Shown piece by piece: positions 18,391 through 26,023 of a stretch of 64,000 nucleotides of DNA (within the stretch, counting starts at the first letter, position 1; each line of letters begins with the position of its first letter). A model generated the notes under the pieces. It did no database searches, was not told the origin of the DNA, and worked only from the letters and a program-made list of their open reading frames with translations. The DNA is from Geminicoccaceae bacterium (GTDB lineage Bacteria; Pseudomonadota; Alphaproteobacteria; Geminicoccales; Geminicoccaceae). The DNA is taken from the NCBI GenBank assembly GCA_025999455.1, contig AP024683.1, positions 3,698,467 to 3,762,466 on the forward strand, written 5' to 3'. A program made the translations under genes and the position numbers.

Positions 18391-19290
18391 TCAGCGCAGA
18401 TAGTCGGCGAGGCTCAGCTGGGCGAGCCGCGCCACGACGAGATATGTTGCCTCGAGGGTGGCCTGATCGCGCGCGAGCCGGGTGGCCGCTTCGGCCGTGT
18501 CGGTCGCGGCGATCGAGCCGATCAGCTCGTCGAGATAGAGAACGGCACCCCGCTGGCCGTCGGCGATGCTCTCGAGCCGGGCGGCGGCGACGCCGAGGCG
18601 ACCCCGCTCGTCGGCGACCCCTTCGAGCGCCGCGGTGGCCAGCTCGAGAGCCTCCTCGAGCCCGGCCCGGTCGTCCGCGAGATGCGCCTCGCGGGCGCGC
18701 CCGAGCGCGGCGAAGAGCTGCGCGAACGGTTCGGCGGAAGCGGTCGTCCCGTAGGCGATCTCGACGCCCTCCTCGGCACGCACGGTGGGCGTAAGCTCGT
18801 CCCCCTCGTAATAAAGCGTGGGGTCGGGGGTGGTCGGCAGCGGATCGGGCAGGGCTACCGGCGCCGTGTCGATCCGGCTGCCGGCGAAGAGGTAGCGCCC
18901 GTCCAGTCGCCGGTTGAGGAGCCCGGCGAGCTCGTCGGCCATCTGCTCCACCTCGGCGTCGAGGGGGATGGCGCTCCGCCCGGGCTCGCCGAGCCGCGCC
19001 ACGAGCAGGGTGCGGAACCGTTCGGCGAGCTCGGAGATCCCGCCGAGCGCCGCCTCGGTGGCGAGGAGCCGGCCTTGGACCTTCTCGTTCTCGGCGAGGA
19101 GCCGGCCGGTGATCTGGCGCTGTTCGCGGGTCGAGACGAGGAGCGCGGCGCGGTCGGCGATCTCCTCCCAGCGCTGGGCTTTCACCCCGCTCGCGATGTC
19201 GACTTGGGCGTCGCGGATCCGCGCCTGCGTCCGCTCGAGGTAGCCGTTCAGCAACTTGCCGTGGCCGAGATCGCCGATGCGCACGCTCAT
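18391..19290 (-). CDS. flgL: Flagellar hook-filament junction protein FlgL (HAP3)
   Basis: This 299-residue flagellin-like protein joins the hook to the filament. Its N-terminal helix pair includes RIRDAQVDIASGVKAQRWEEIAD (the flagellin-type entry region). The central segment includes LNRRLDGRYLFAGSRIDTAP, a hallmark of FlgL, and the C-terminal helix pair ends in LEATYLVVARLAQLSLADYLR, the usual HAP3 tail. It lies 11 bases downstream of flgK, as in most flagellar operons. Confidence 0.93.
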   Translation of the reverse strand: MSVRIGDLGHGKLLNGYLERTQARIRDAQVDIASGVKAQRWEEIADRAALLVSTREQRQITGRLLAENEKVQGRLLATEAALGGISELAERFRTLLVARLGEPGRSAIPLDAEVEQMADELAGLLNRRLDGRYLFAGSRIDTAPVALPDPLPTTPDPTLYYEGDELTPTVRAEEGVEIAYGTTASAEPFAQLFAALGRAREAHLADDRAGLEEALELATAALEGVADERGRLGVAAARLESIADGQRGAVLYLDELIGSIAATDTAEAATRLARDQATLEATYLVVARLAQLSLADYLR

Positions 19291-19301
19291 GGCCTTATCC
19301 T

Positions 19302-21176
19302 TCAGCGCCCGATGCTCATGAGCTCGTCGAAGAGCTCGTCGGTGATCTGCACGATCCGGGCCGAGACCGAATAAGCCTGCTGGTAGAGGACCAGCCGGGC
19401 GAGCTCCTCGTCCATGTTGACGCCCGAGATCTCGGCCATTCGGCGCTCGAGCTCTTCGACCATCGCCCGGTCGGTCTCGGCGGCGTCGACGGCGCGCGCG
19501 GCGCGCACGGCGACCGCACCCACGAGATCGGCCGCGTAGCCGCCGATCGTCGCGGCCGGCCGGTCCAGACTGCCGCGCGGCACGGTGGCGACGCTCCGAG
19601 CGAAGGCGGCCGCCAGTCCGTGCGCCCCGCGCGGGTCGCCCGGGCCGCCGAGCGTCGCCCGAGGCGGCGGGCCGGGATCGACGTCGAGCCGCGCGGTCGC
19701 GAGAAGCGCCGGGCTGCCGGCGAGATCGGCTCGGAGCGCGAGCGCGGTCGGCCGGTCGGGGTCGACGGTGAAGAGGTCGTTGAGCCCGAAATAGTGGGAA
19801 AAGCCGTAGTCCCAGCTCCGGCCCGCTTCATCGGTCACGGTGATCGTGCCGTCACCGTCGGCGAGGGCCACGCCTTTGCCCGGGTCGAGGGTGATCACGA
19901 GCCGCCCGTCGCCGTCGAGCCCGGCGTCCCCGTGACCCGAGAGGTCGGCGTCGAGCTGGGCCACCAGGGTCGCGAGGTCGGCCGTGAGATCGATCGCGAC
20001 GGTATGGAGCGTGGCGCCGGTCGTCCGATCGATCACGGCGAGCCAGGCGGTCCCGGAACGAGCCGAGGCATCGAACGTGCCGTCCTCGAGGCGCGAGCCC
20101 GTGAGGCTCTCGGGCGGCGGCCAGGCAACCGCGGCGTTGTGCGCGGCATCGAGGACGTAACGGGTGAGCCGCGCGAGCTCGTCGAGCTGGTCGGCGAGCT
20201 CGGGCAGGACCCGGTCGCGCGCCTCCAACAAGCCCTGCAACTCACCCTCGGCGAAGGGCGAGCGGACGATCAGCGGCTCGTCCGCCGGGGTACCGGTGGC
20301 GAGCTCGGGCGGCAGCTCGGCCCGGAGCCCGCCCGTGACGACCACGCTTCCCACGGCCCCCGCGACCGGCTCGCCGGTCGTGGGATCGATGTCGCGCGCG
20401 GCGTAGAGTGCGATCGGGCCGAACAGCGTCGTGGCCGAGACGACCGGAGCGGGGTCGTAGACCAACACCCGACGCGTGCCTTCGAGGAGCGGTTGTCCGC
20501 CGCGCAGATAGACCGCCACACGGCCGTCCTCGAGGCGATAGGTCGAGATGTCGACCCGCTCGGCGAGCGAGGCGAGGAGCCGGTCGCGACGGTCCTCGAG
20601 CTCGGCGCTCGGCCGGCCGCGGGCGAGCTCCTCGTTGACCCGCTCGAGCGCCGCGACGTCGGCGTTGATCGCGTCGATCAGCTGGTCGATCCGGCGGTCG
20701 GCGTCGGCGCGCAGGCGCTGGACCTGCTCGCCCGCCCGGGAGAGCGCCGTCGCGACCGCCTCCGCCGCACCCAAGAGCTCGGCGCGCTGGGCGGCCTTGC
20801 TCGGATCGTTGGCGAGCGCCTCGGCGGCTGCGGCGAGCGCGGCGATCCGGTCCTGGATCGCGCGGCCGGTTTCGCCGGGCGCGCCGAAAATCTCGCCCTG
20901 GACGCGACCCAGGACGTCCTCGACGGCGCGGCTGCGGCCGAGCCGTGCGCTCTGGTTGCGCAGTTCCGCCATCAAGAACTCGTCGACCACGCGTCGCGGG
21001 TCGAGCGCCCGCGCCCCGGCGCCACGGCCGTCGTGGACGATCGCCTCCTGGGCGTGGACCTTGCGGACGTAGCCTTCGGTGCCGGCATTCGCGACGTTGT
21101 TGGCCGTGACCGCGAGGGCCTGTTGGGAGGTCGCGAGGCCGGTAACGGCCGTGCGGAGGGTAGCGGCGAGCGTCAT
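19302..21176 (-). CDS. flgK: Flagellar hook-associated protein FlgK (HAP1)
   Basis: The 624-residue HAP1 caps the hook end before filament growth. The N-terminus has the rod/hook family motif QALAVTANNVANAGTEGYVRK (residues about 18-38). The C-terminus has the matching ISGVNMDEELARLVLYQQAYSVSARIVQI helix. The middle (about 330-560) is the variable exposed region. It follows the flgN-like gene by ten bases and precedes flgL, consistent with export-chaperone coupling. Confidence 0.95.
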   Translation of the reverse strand: MTLAATLRTAVTGLATSQQALAVTANNVANAGTEGYVRKVHAQEAIVHDGRGAGARALDPRRVVDEFLMAELRNQSARLGRSRAVEDVLGRVQGEIFGAPGETGRAIQDRIAALAAAAEALANDPSKAAQRAELLGAAEAVATALSRAGEQVQRLRADADRRIDQLIDAINADVAALERVNEELARGRPSAELEDRRDRLLASLAERVDISTYRLEDGRVAVYLRGGQPLLEGTRRVLVYDPAPVVSATTLFGPIALYAARDIDPTTGEPVAGAVGSVVVTGGLRAELPPELATGTPADEPLIVRSPFAEGELQGLLEARDRVLPELADQLDELARLTRYVLDAAHNAAVAWPPPESLTGSRLEDGTFDASARSGTAWLAVIDRTTGATLHTVAIDLTADLATLVAQLDADLSGHGDAGLDGDGRLVITLDPGKGVALADGDGTITVTDEAGRSWDYGFSHYFGLNDLFTVDPDRPTALALRADLAGSPALLATARLDVDPGPPPRATLGGPGDPRGAHGLAAAFARSVATVPRGSLDRPAATIGGYAADLVGAVAVRAARAVDAAETDRAMVEELERRMAEISGVNMDEELARLVLYQQAYSVSARIVQITDELFDELMSIGR

Positions 21177-21186
21177 CCTCGGCTCC

Positions 21187-21627
21187 TCAGACGCTGCGGT
21201 CGAAGCTCACGGCGATCACCCGGCCCGACCGGCCGGGGGGCGGGGCGGTCCCGGCGGGATCCTCGGCCAGCGCTTCGGTGACCCGCCGCAACAAGCGCTC
21301 GGTGACCGTCTTGGCAGCCAAGAGCACATCCGCGTTACGCCGGGTCGCCGCTTGCAGCCGCCGCATCCCCTCCTCGAGCTGCCGACGCGCCTCGAGCGGC
21401 AAGGCGCCGAGGAGTTCGGGCCGGCGGCGGAGTGCCGCGAGCTCCTTCTCGTAGGCCTGCGCCAACACCCGCTTTTCCTTCTGGAGTTCGGCGATGCGGT
21501 CGACCGCCATCCGGCGCACGCACTCGCCTTCGCGGGCCATGACGTCGCACAAGCGTTCGATCAGGGTGAGCAGCACGGCGATCCGCTCGAGGCCGGTCGG
21601 GGCCGCATCCCCGGTGAGGCCGCTCAC
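21187..21627 (-). CDS. FlgN-like flagellar export chaperone (probable)
   Basis: The 146-residue, largely helical protein has regularly spaced Leu/Glu/Arg and the segment LIERLCDVMAREGECVRRM followed by RIAELQKEKRVLAQAYEKEL, typical of FlgN-family chaperones that hold FlgK and FlgL before export. Sequence conservation in this family is low, so the call rests on size, helical pattern and position between the rod-binding gene and flgK. Its start overlaps the end of the upstream gene by four bases. Confidence 0.7.
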   Translation of the reverse strand: MSGLTGDAAPTGLERIAVLLTLIERLCDVMAREGECVRRMAVDRIAELQKEKRVLAQAYEKELAALRRRPELLGALPLEARRQLEEGMRRLQAATRRNADVLLAAKTVTERLLRRVTEALAEDPAGTAPPPGRSGRVIAVSFDRSV

Positions 21628-21908
21628 GGGCGGGTCTCCTGCAAGCGCAGAAGTTCGCGTTGGGTCGCGGCGGCGATCCCGACCCCACCGCTGCGTGCGA
21701 TCAAGCGGGCATATTCGTCGGCCAGGAGGCTGCCGAACGGCTCCTTGTTCAAAAGGCCGTCGGGCCCGAGGCCGCTGCTCATGCCGCGCAGCATCTGGGC
21801 GAGGAACACGGCCTCGAACTCGACCGCGGCCTCGCGGATCCGCGTCGCGGGATCGGCCCGTCCCGGCGCGGTGGCCGGGGTGGCGACGGCTGTCACACGA
21901 TCGCTCAT
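21624..21908 (-). CDS. Rod-binding protein (FlgJ N-terminal domain type)
   Basis: The 94-residue protein contains AAVEFEAVFLAQMLRGMSSGL and FGSLLADEYARLIARSGGVGIA, the signature of the rod-binding domain of FlgJ. The muramidase domain of enterobacterial FlgJ is absent, which is usual in Alphaproteobacteria, where a separate lytic enzyme is used. The ATG at 21908 overlaps the flgI stop (TGATG); a GTG one codon upstream is also in frame. Confidence 0.9.
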   Translation of the reverse strand: MSDRVTAVATPATAPGRADPATRIREAAVEFEAVFLAQMLRGMSSGLGPDGLLNKEPFGSLLADEYARLIARSGGVGIAAATQRELLRLQETRP

Positions 21909-23068
21909 CACATCACCTCGATCTCGGCTTGAAGCGCGCCGGCCGCCTTGATCGCCTGGATGATCGCGATCATGTCGCGGGGTCCGACCCCGAGGGCGTT
22001 GAGGCCGTCCACGAGCGTGTCGAGCGTAGCCCCGGTCTCGAGCACGACGAGCTTGCGCTCGGGCTGCGTGTCGACCTCGACGTTGGTCCGCGGGACGACC
22101 ACGGTCTCACCGCCGCCGAGCGGGTTCGGCTGGGAGACCTGCGGCGTCTCGGTGATCCGCACGGTGAGGTTCCCCTGCGCCACCGCGACCCGGCTGATCC
22201 GAACCTTGTCGCCGATCACGACGATGCCCGAACGCTCGTCGATGACGATCCGAGCAGGTTTGTCGGGCTCGACCGGCAGTTGCTCGATCTCGCTCAAGAG
22301 CGCCGCCGTCCGACCGCGCCAGGCGGGCGGGATCGGGAGCCGGACGGTGGTCGAATCGAGCGCGCGGGCGGGCGCACCCTCGATCCGAGCGTTGATCGCG
22401 GCGGCGACCCGCTGGGCGGTGGTGAAGTCCGGGTTGCGCAGGGCGAGACGCAGCTCGGGCAAGGAATCGAGGGCGAACGGCACCTCGCGCTCGACGAGCG
22501 CACCGGCCGGCAAGCGGGCGGAGGTGGGCACGCCGCGGGTGACGGATTGCGCTTCGCCCTTGGCCTCGAAGCCCCCGATCGCGAGGGCGCCTTGGGCGAC
22601 CGCGTAGACTTCGCCGTCGGCCCCGAGCAGCGGGGTCGCGAGGAGCGTGCCACCGAGCAGCGACTTCGCGTCGCCCATGGCGCTCACCGAGGCGTCGATC
22701 CGGCTGCCCTGGCGCGCGAAGGGCGGGAGCGTGGCGGTCACCATGACCGCCGCCACGTTCTTGGTGTTGAGATTGACGCCGCGGGTCGCCACCCCGAGCC
22801 GCTCGAGCATCGCCACGAGGCTCTCTTGAGTGAAGACCGCGTTGCGCAGAGAATCGCCGGTGCCGTTGAGACCGACCACGAGGCCGTAACCGATCAGCAC
22901 GTTCGAGCGGACACCCTCGAAATCGGCGAGATCCTTGATCCGCGAGGCGGCGTGGAGCGGAACCGGACCGAACCCGCAGACCAACCCGACCAGGAGCGCC
23001 CCGAGGAGCGACAGCGACCAACCGCCGGTCGCGGTTCGCCGCCCGCCCGTCTCGATCCTCGCGTGCAC
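21908..23068 (-). CDS. flgI: Flagellar P-ring protein FlgI
   Basis: This 386-residue periplasmic protein forms the P ring around the flagellar rod. A signal peptide (LSLLGALLVGLVCGF to LHAA) precedes the mature start SRIKDLADFEGVR. Conserved blocks are NVLIGYGLVVGLNGTGD, LNTKNVAAVMVTATLPPFA, GDAKSLLGGTLLATPLLGADG and GVGPRDMIAIIQAIKAAGAL. I chose the GTG at 23068 because GGGGAGAAGG stands just upstream and the signal peptide fits; a longer open frame reaches 23227 but is unlike protein. It is the first gene of the flgI-to-fliW cluster and is likely driven by the sigma-54 element at 23131-23147. Confidence 0.95.
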   Translation of the reverse strand: MHARIETGGRRTATGGWSLSLLGALLVGLVCGFGPVPLHAASRIKDLADFEGVRSNVLIGYGLVVGLNGTGDSLRNAVFTQESLVAMLERLGVATRGVNLNTKNVAAVMVTATLPPFARQGSRIDASVSAMGDAKSLLGGTLLATPLLGADGEVYAVAQGALAIGGFEAKGEAQSVTRGVPTSARLPAGALVEREVPFALDSLPELRLALRNPDFTTAQRVAAAINARIEGAPARALDSTTVRLPIPPAWRGRTAALLSEIEQLPVEPDKPARIVIDERSGIVVIGDKVRISRVAVAQGNLTVRITETPQVSQPNPLGGGETVVVPRTNVEVDTQPERKLVVLETGATLDTLVDGLNALGVGPRDMIAIIQAIKAAGALQAEIEVM

Positions 23069-23130
23069 CGCCTTCTCCCCTCGCCGTTCCGACCCGAGCC
23101 GCCGTACCGCGCGGCGAGCCCACCCGCTCT

Positions 23131-23147
23131 TGGCAACTCGCATGCCA
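23131..23147 (-). promoter_or_regulatory. Sigma-54 (-24/-12) promoter for flgI, nearly symmetrical
   Basis: On the minus strand the sequence is TGGCATGCGAGTTGCCA. It matches the -24 element TGGCACG at six of seven positions and the -12 element TTGCA at four of five, with the required 12-base step between GG and GC. Predicted transcription starts near 23121, about 50 bases before flgI. The plus-strand reading (TGGCAAC-N4-ATGCC) also keeps GG and GC at the right spacing but is weaker, so the site could fire towards fliX as well. A sigma-54 promoter fits a mid-class flagellar gene. Confidence 0.7.
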
Positions 23148-23199
23148 GGGCTCGGGGCGCGGTGGGCCGTGGATCCGAGCGGGGAGCCGGAGCGAAGGA

Positions 23200-23218
23200 C
23201 CCGGCAAATCTTGCCGGC
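23200..23218. promoter_or_regulatory. FlbD/ftr-like palindromic activator site
   Basis: CCGGCAA-ATC-TTGCCGG is a perfect 7-bp-arm palindrome at 23201-23217. Its form resembles, from memory, the ftr enhancer elements bound by the NtrC-type activator FlbD in Caulobacter. It is centred about 88 bases upstream of the predicted flgI transcription start, a suitable distance for a sigma-54 activator. The adjacent fliX gene encodes the known partner of FlbD. Confidence 0.6.
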
Positions 23219-23251
23219 GCCGGGCACGAGCTGCCGAGCCGTGGCGGGATC

Positions 23252-23268
23252 TCAACCTTTCCTTAACC
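23252..23268 (+). promoter_or_regulatory. CtrA-like box upstream of fliX
   Basis: TCAACC-N5-TTAACC fits the CtrA pattern TTAA-N7-TTAA with one mismatch, 50 bases before the fliX ATG. TTAA is rare in this GC-rich sequence. Confidence 0.5.
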
Positions 23269-23317
23269 AGAACGCGGCAGGATGCGCCCGGGGCCGTGCC
23301 CCCGGGAGACGAAGGCC

Positions 23318-23815
23318 ATGTTCATCGCGACGGTCGGCCGAGGCCCTGCAACCGAACGCGCGCGCGCACCCACGACGCCGCGTACGGCCCGAGCTTGGGT
23401 CGACCCCGGCTCGTCGAGTTCGGCGGTCGAGACGCCACCGACCCCGGGTCCGCCCTCCGGCGGCCCGATCGCGCCGCTCGCCGGGCTCGACGCGCTCTTG
23501 GTGTTGCAGCGGGTCGAGGAACCGAGCGAGCGGACCCGCCGAGCCGTCCGACGAGGGGAGCACTTGTTGGCCGGGCTCGACGCGCTGCAGCGCGGGCTGC
23601 TCGACGGGGTCGTTTCGGAAGCGCGACTGCGCGAGCTTCGGCGCGGCTTGGCCGATCTCGAGGCGATGCCGGATCAGCCCCGGCTCCAGGCGGTGTTGCG
23701 CGAGATCGCCACGCGGGTCGAAGTGGAGCTCGCCAAGCTGGAGGTCGCGGTCGAGCGGGAGGCCGCGGGTGCGGGCGAAACCGATGCTCGTCGGTTGGCG
23801 CTCAGCGACCGCTGA
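23318..23815 (+). CDS. fliX: Flagellar assembly regulator FliX
   Basis: This 165-residue protein, in Caulobacter, couples assembly of the early basal body to FlbD-driven transcription. After a Pro/Ser/Thr-rich N-terminus (residues 1-55) comes the conserved helical part LAGLDALLVLQRVEEPSERTRRAVRRG, then LDALQRGLLDG and a C-terminal LQAVLREIATRVEVELAKLE helix. The start MFIATVGRG has a GGGAGACGAAGG ribosome site. It diverges from flgI across about 250 bases that hold sigma-54, ftr-like and CtrA-like sites. Its end overlaps a convergent hydrolase gene by 14 bases. Confidence 0.88.
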   Translation: MFIATVGRGPATERARAPTTPRTARAWVDPGSSSSAVETPPTPGPPSGGPIAPLAGLDALLVLQRVEEPSERTRRAVRRGEHLLAGLDALQRGLLDGVVSEARLRELRRGLADLEAMPDQPRLQAVLREIATRVEVELAKLEVAVEREAAGAGETDARRLALSDR

Positions 23816-24689
23816 GCAGCGGCGCCGTACCGTGCGCCCCACCCTCGCTCGACGAGCCGAGCCGCCCCGCCGAGCCGTCCGAATCGCGGAGCGTCGCCCT
23901 TTCGATCGCCCGGAGCGCGTCGAGCAGGTATCGGTCGAACTCCTCACGCTCGTAGATCGCGTTGTGGCCGGCGCCGGGCACGGTCGCCACGAGCACGGGA
24001 CGGGCGAGGACCTCGATCAGCGCCTCGCTCCTGGCACGTGGTACGATCCGGTCGTCCTCGGCGAGGATCACCGCCACGGGCAGGTCGCGGCCGCGCAGAT
24101 GCTCCGCGGCACGGAACGGATGGCGCAGAAGTGCTCGAACCGGCGCCCAGAAATAGCGCTCGGCGGCGATCGCCTCGATCGAATCGAAAGGCGTGACCAA
24201 GACGAGGCCGTCCAGCGAGCGGTGCGCCGCGAGATGGGCGGCGACCGCCGAGCCGAGGCTCGCACCGAACACGACGACGCGTGGCGGCGCCAGCCGGCGG
24301 ACCGCCCAATCGTGGACGAGGAGCGCATCGGCGTAGAGTGCCGCCTCGCTCGGCTGCCCCTCGCTCGGTGGGTAGCCGCGGTAATGAAAGACGACGACGT
24401 CGTGGTCGGGAACCCGACGGGCGAGGAACAGGAGGAGATCGTCGGCGTTCCACGCATTTCCGCCGAAGCCCAGGAGAAGGCCGCGCGAGGGCCGGCGTGC
24501 GGGCAGCAGCGCCCCCACCAGCCGATGGCCCTCGGCCGAGCGGAGCTCGACCCGCTCGGCGCGCTCGGGCAACTCGAAAGTCGGCGTCGAGATCGCCGCA
24601 CGCGGGAAGAGCAGGCTCTCCTGCAAAAGCCAGAGGCCGCCCACCACGAGCCCGTAGGCCGCGACACCGCCGATCACGAACTGGAACAC
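23802..24689 (-). CDS. Membrane-anchored alpha/beta hydrolase (BEM46-like)
   Basis: The 295-residue protein has one N-terminal membrane helix (FVIGGVAAYGLVVGGLWLL) followed by an alpha/beta hydrolase domain. Elements are LLLGFGGNAWNADD and FHYRGYPPSEGQPSE near the oxyanion region, a nucleophile elbow GASLGSAVA, an acid in VILAEDDRIV and the catalytic His in VPGAGHNAIY. The substrate is unknown; relatives are often called serine aminopeptidase S33-like or BEM46-like. It converges on fliX, and the intergenic region before it is shared with the divergent diguanylate cyclase gene. Confidence 0.82.
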   Translation of the reverse strand: MFQFVIGGVAAYGLVVGGLWLLQESLLFPRAAISTPTFELPERAERVELRSAEGHRLVGALLPARRPSRGLLLGFGGNAWNADDLLLFLARRVPDHDVVVFHYRGYPPSEGQPSEAALYADALLVHDWAVRRLAPPRVVVFGASLGSAVAAHLAAHRSLDGLVLVTPFDSIEAIAAERYFWAPVRALLRHPFRAAEHLRGRDLPVAVILAEDDRIVPRARSEALIEVLARPVLVATVPGAGHNAIYEREEFDRYLLDALRAIERATLRDSDGSAGRLGSSSEGGAHGTAPLLSGR

Positions 24690-24773
24690 CCTTTCGTCCT
24701 CCGGAGCCGGATCTGGTGTGTCGGAGCCGCCGCGCCAACCGCAACGGAGGTCCTCGCCGTCGCCGAAGGAAGA

Positions 24774-24790
24774 TCAACCTCACGTTAACC
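24774..24790 (+). promoter_or_regulatory. CtrA-like box upstream of the diguanylate cyclase gene
   Basis: TCAACC-N5-TTAACC has the same arrangement as the box before fliX, 61 bases upstream of the TTG at 24852. It lies in the divergent gap with the hydrolase gene. Confidence 0.5.
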
Positions 24791-24851
24791 TTTTTCCGGC
24801 ACAACTGGGGGTGCCGGTCGGCCAGACCGGATCGTGTCGAGGGGACCGAGC

Positions 24852-25868
24852 TTGTCGAAGGATGCACGGGCGCTCGCCCGATCGACCATCGCCTGGCTGG
24901 AGGTGCGGGGCATCCCGCCGACGCCGGAGCACTATCGTGTCGCTTTCGCGCATCTGTCCGGGGAAGAGCCGGCGCTCAGCGCCGCCGTCGGCGAGCTGGA
25001 ACGCGAAGGCTCGGGGCCGGATGCGATCCAGCTCCGCGCCTTGTACGAGCGGTTCTTCGAGGGGCCGGATGCCCGGGCTCTCTCCGAGCACGGCCGGCGG
25101 CTCGCCGAACTCGCCGGGCGGTTGCAGCGCGAACTCGCGGAAGCCGGCGAGGAGACCCGCCGTTACGGCGATACGCTCTCCTCGGTGCGGGCCGCCGTCG
25201 CGCGGCCCGACGATCTCGCTCGGGTCGTGGAATTGCTCGGGCGGATCGCCGACGAGACCGAACGGATGCACGAGCTCGCGACCCGGCTCGAGGGTGGGCT
25301 CGCTTCGGGGGCGGCCGAGATCCGCGAGCTCCGACGGTCGCTGCAAGCCGCGCAGGAGGCTGCGCTGACCGATCCTCTGACCGGGCTCGCCAACCGCAAG
25401 CGCTTCGATCTGGCACTCGCCGGTCTCGCCGCCGAGGCGGCCGCGGAGCGTCGCCCCATGACGTTGATCATGGCCGACATCGACCATTTCAAGGATTTCA
25501 ACGATCGCCACGGGCACCGCATGGGTGATCTCGTGCTCAAGCTCGTGGCCGACCTCCTGCGCGACCATTTCAAGGGCCGCGACCTCGTCGCCCGCTACGG
25601 CGGTGAGGAGTTCGCCGTCATTCTCGACGACACGCCGCTGCCCACGGGGTTCAAGCTCGCCGAGCAGCTGCGCGAGACGCTCGCCACGCGACATCTGCGG
25701 ACCCGCGACAAGACCACGATCGGCCGCATCACCCTCTCGCTCGGACTCGCCGAGCTCCAGCCCGGCGAGCCGATCGGTCGGTGGGTCGAACGTGCCGACC
25801 GTGCGCTCTACGCGGCGAAGCGGGCCGGGCGGAACCGTTCGGTCGCACTGGCGGCCTGCGAGCCGTGA
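24852..25868 (+). CDS. Diguanylate cyclase (GGDEF domain)
   Basis: This 338-residue cytoplasmic enzyme is predicted to make c-di-GMP from two GTP. The N-terminal half (about 1-165) is a helical region of unknown type with a long coiled stretch. The GGDEF domain starts at DPLTGLANRKRFDLAL and includes MADIDHFKDFNDRHGH and the intact active site RYGGEEF (GGEEF near residues 250-254). The inhibitory I-site normally reads R-x-x-D five residues before the motif; here it is KGRD, so product inhibition may be weak. I chose the TTG at 24852 because GGGGA lies six bases upstream; a GTG at 24834 is also in frame. Confidence 0.9.
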   Translation: MSKDARALARSTIAWLEVRGIPPTPEHYRVAFAHLSGEEPALSAAVGELEREGSGPDAIQLRALYERFFEGPDARALSEHGRRLAELAGRLQRELAEAGEETRRYGDTLSSVRAAVARPDDLARVVELLGRIADETERMHELATRLEGGLASGAAEIRELRRSLQAAQEAALTDPLTGLANRKRFDLALAGLAAEAAAERRPMTLIMADIDHFKDFNDRHGHRMGDLVLKLVADLLRDHFKGRDLVARYGGEEFAVILDDTPLPTGFKLAEQLRETLATRHLRTRDKTTIGRITLSLGLAELQPGEPIGRWVERADRALYAAKRAGRNRSVALAACEP

Positions 25869-26023
25869 ACGCGCCGGGTCGATACGGGTGGTGGACCGCG
25901 GCGCCTCTCTCGTCGGTCGCGCGTTGTCGGCCGGGCCATCGGGGCTTCGCGGGCCCCTCGGCGACGCGCGTGCCGGACGGACCGGTGGGGGTCGTGGAGC
26001 CTCGGCGGAGAACGACCTCGGAC

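Noticed and set aside
23069..23227. Longer FlgI start at 23227
   Set aside because: It would put about 50 non-family residues before the signal peptide; the GTG at 23068 has a strong ribosome site.
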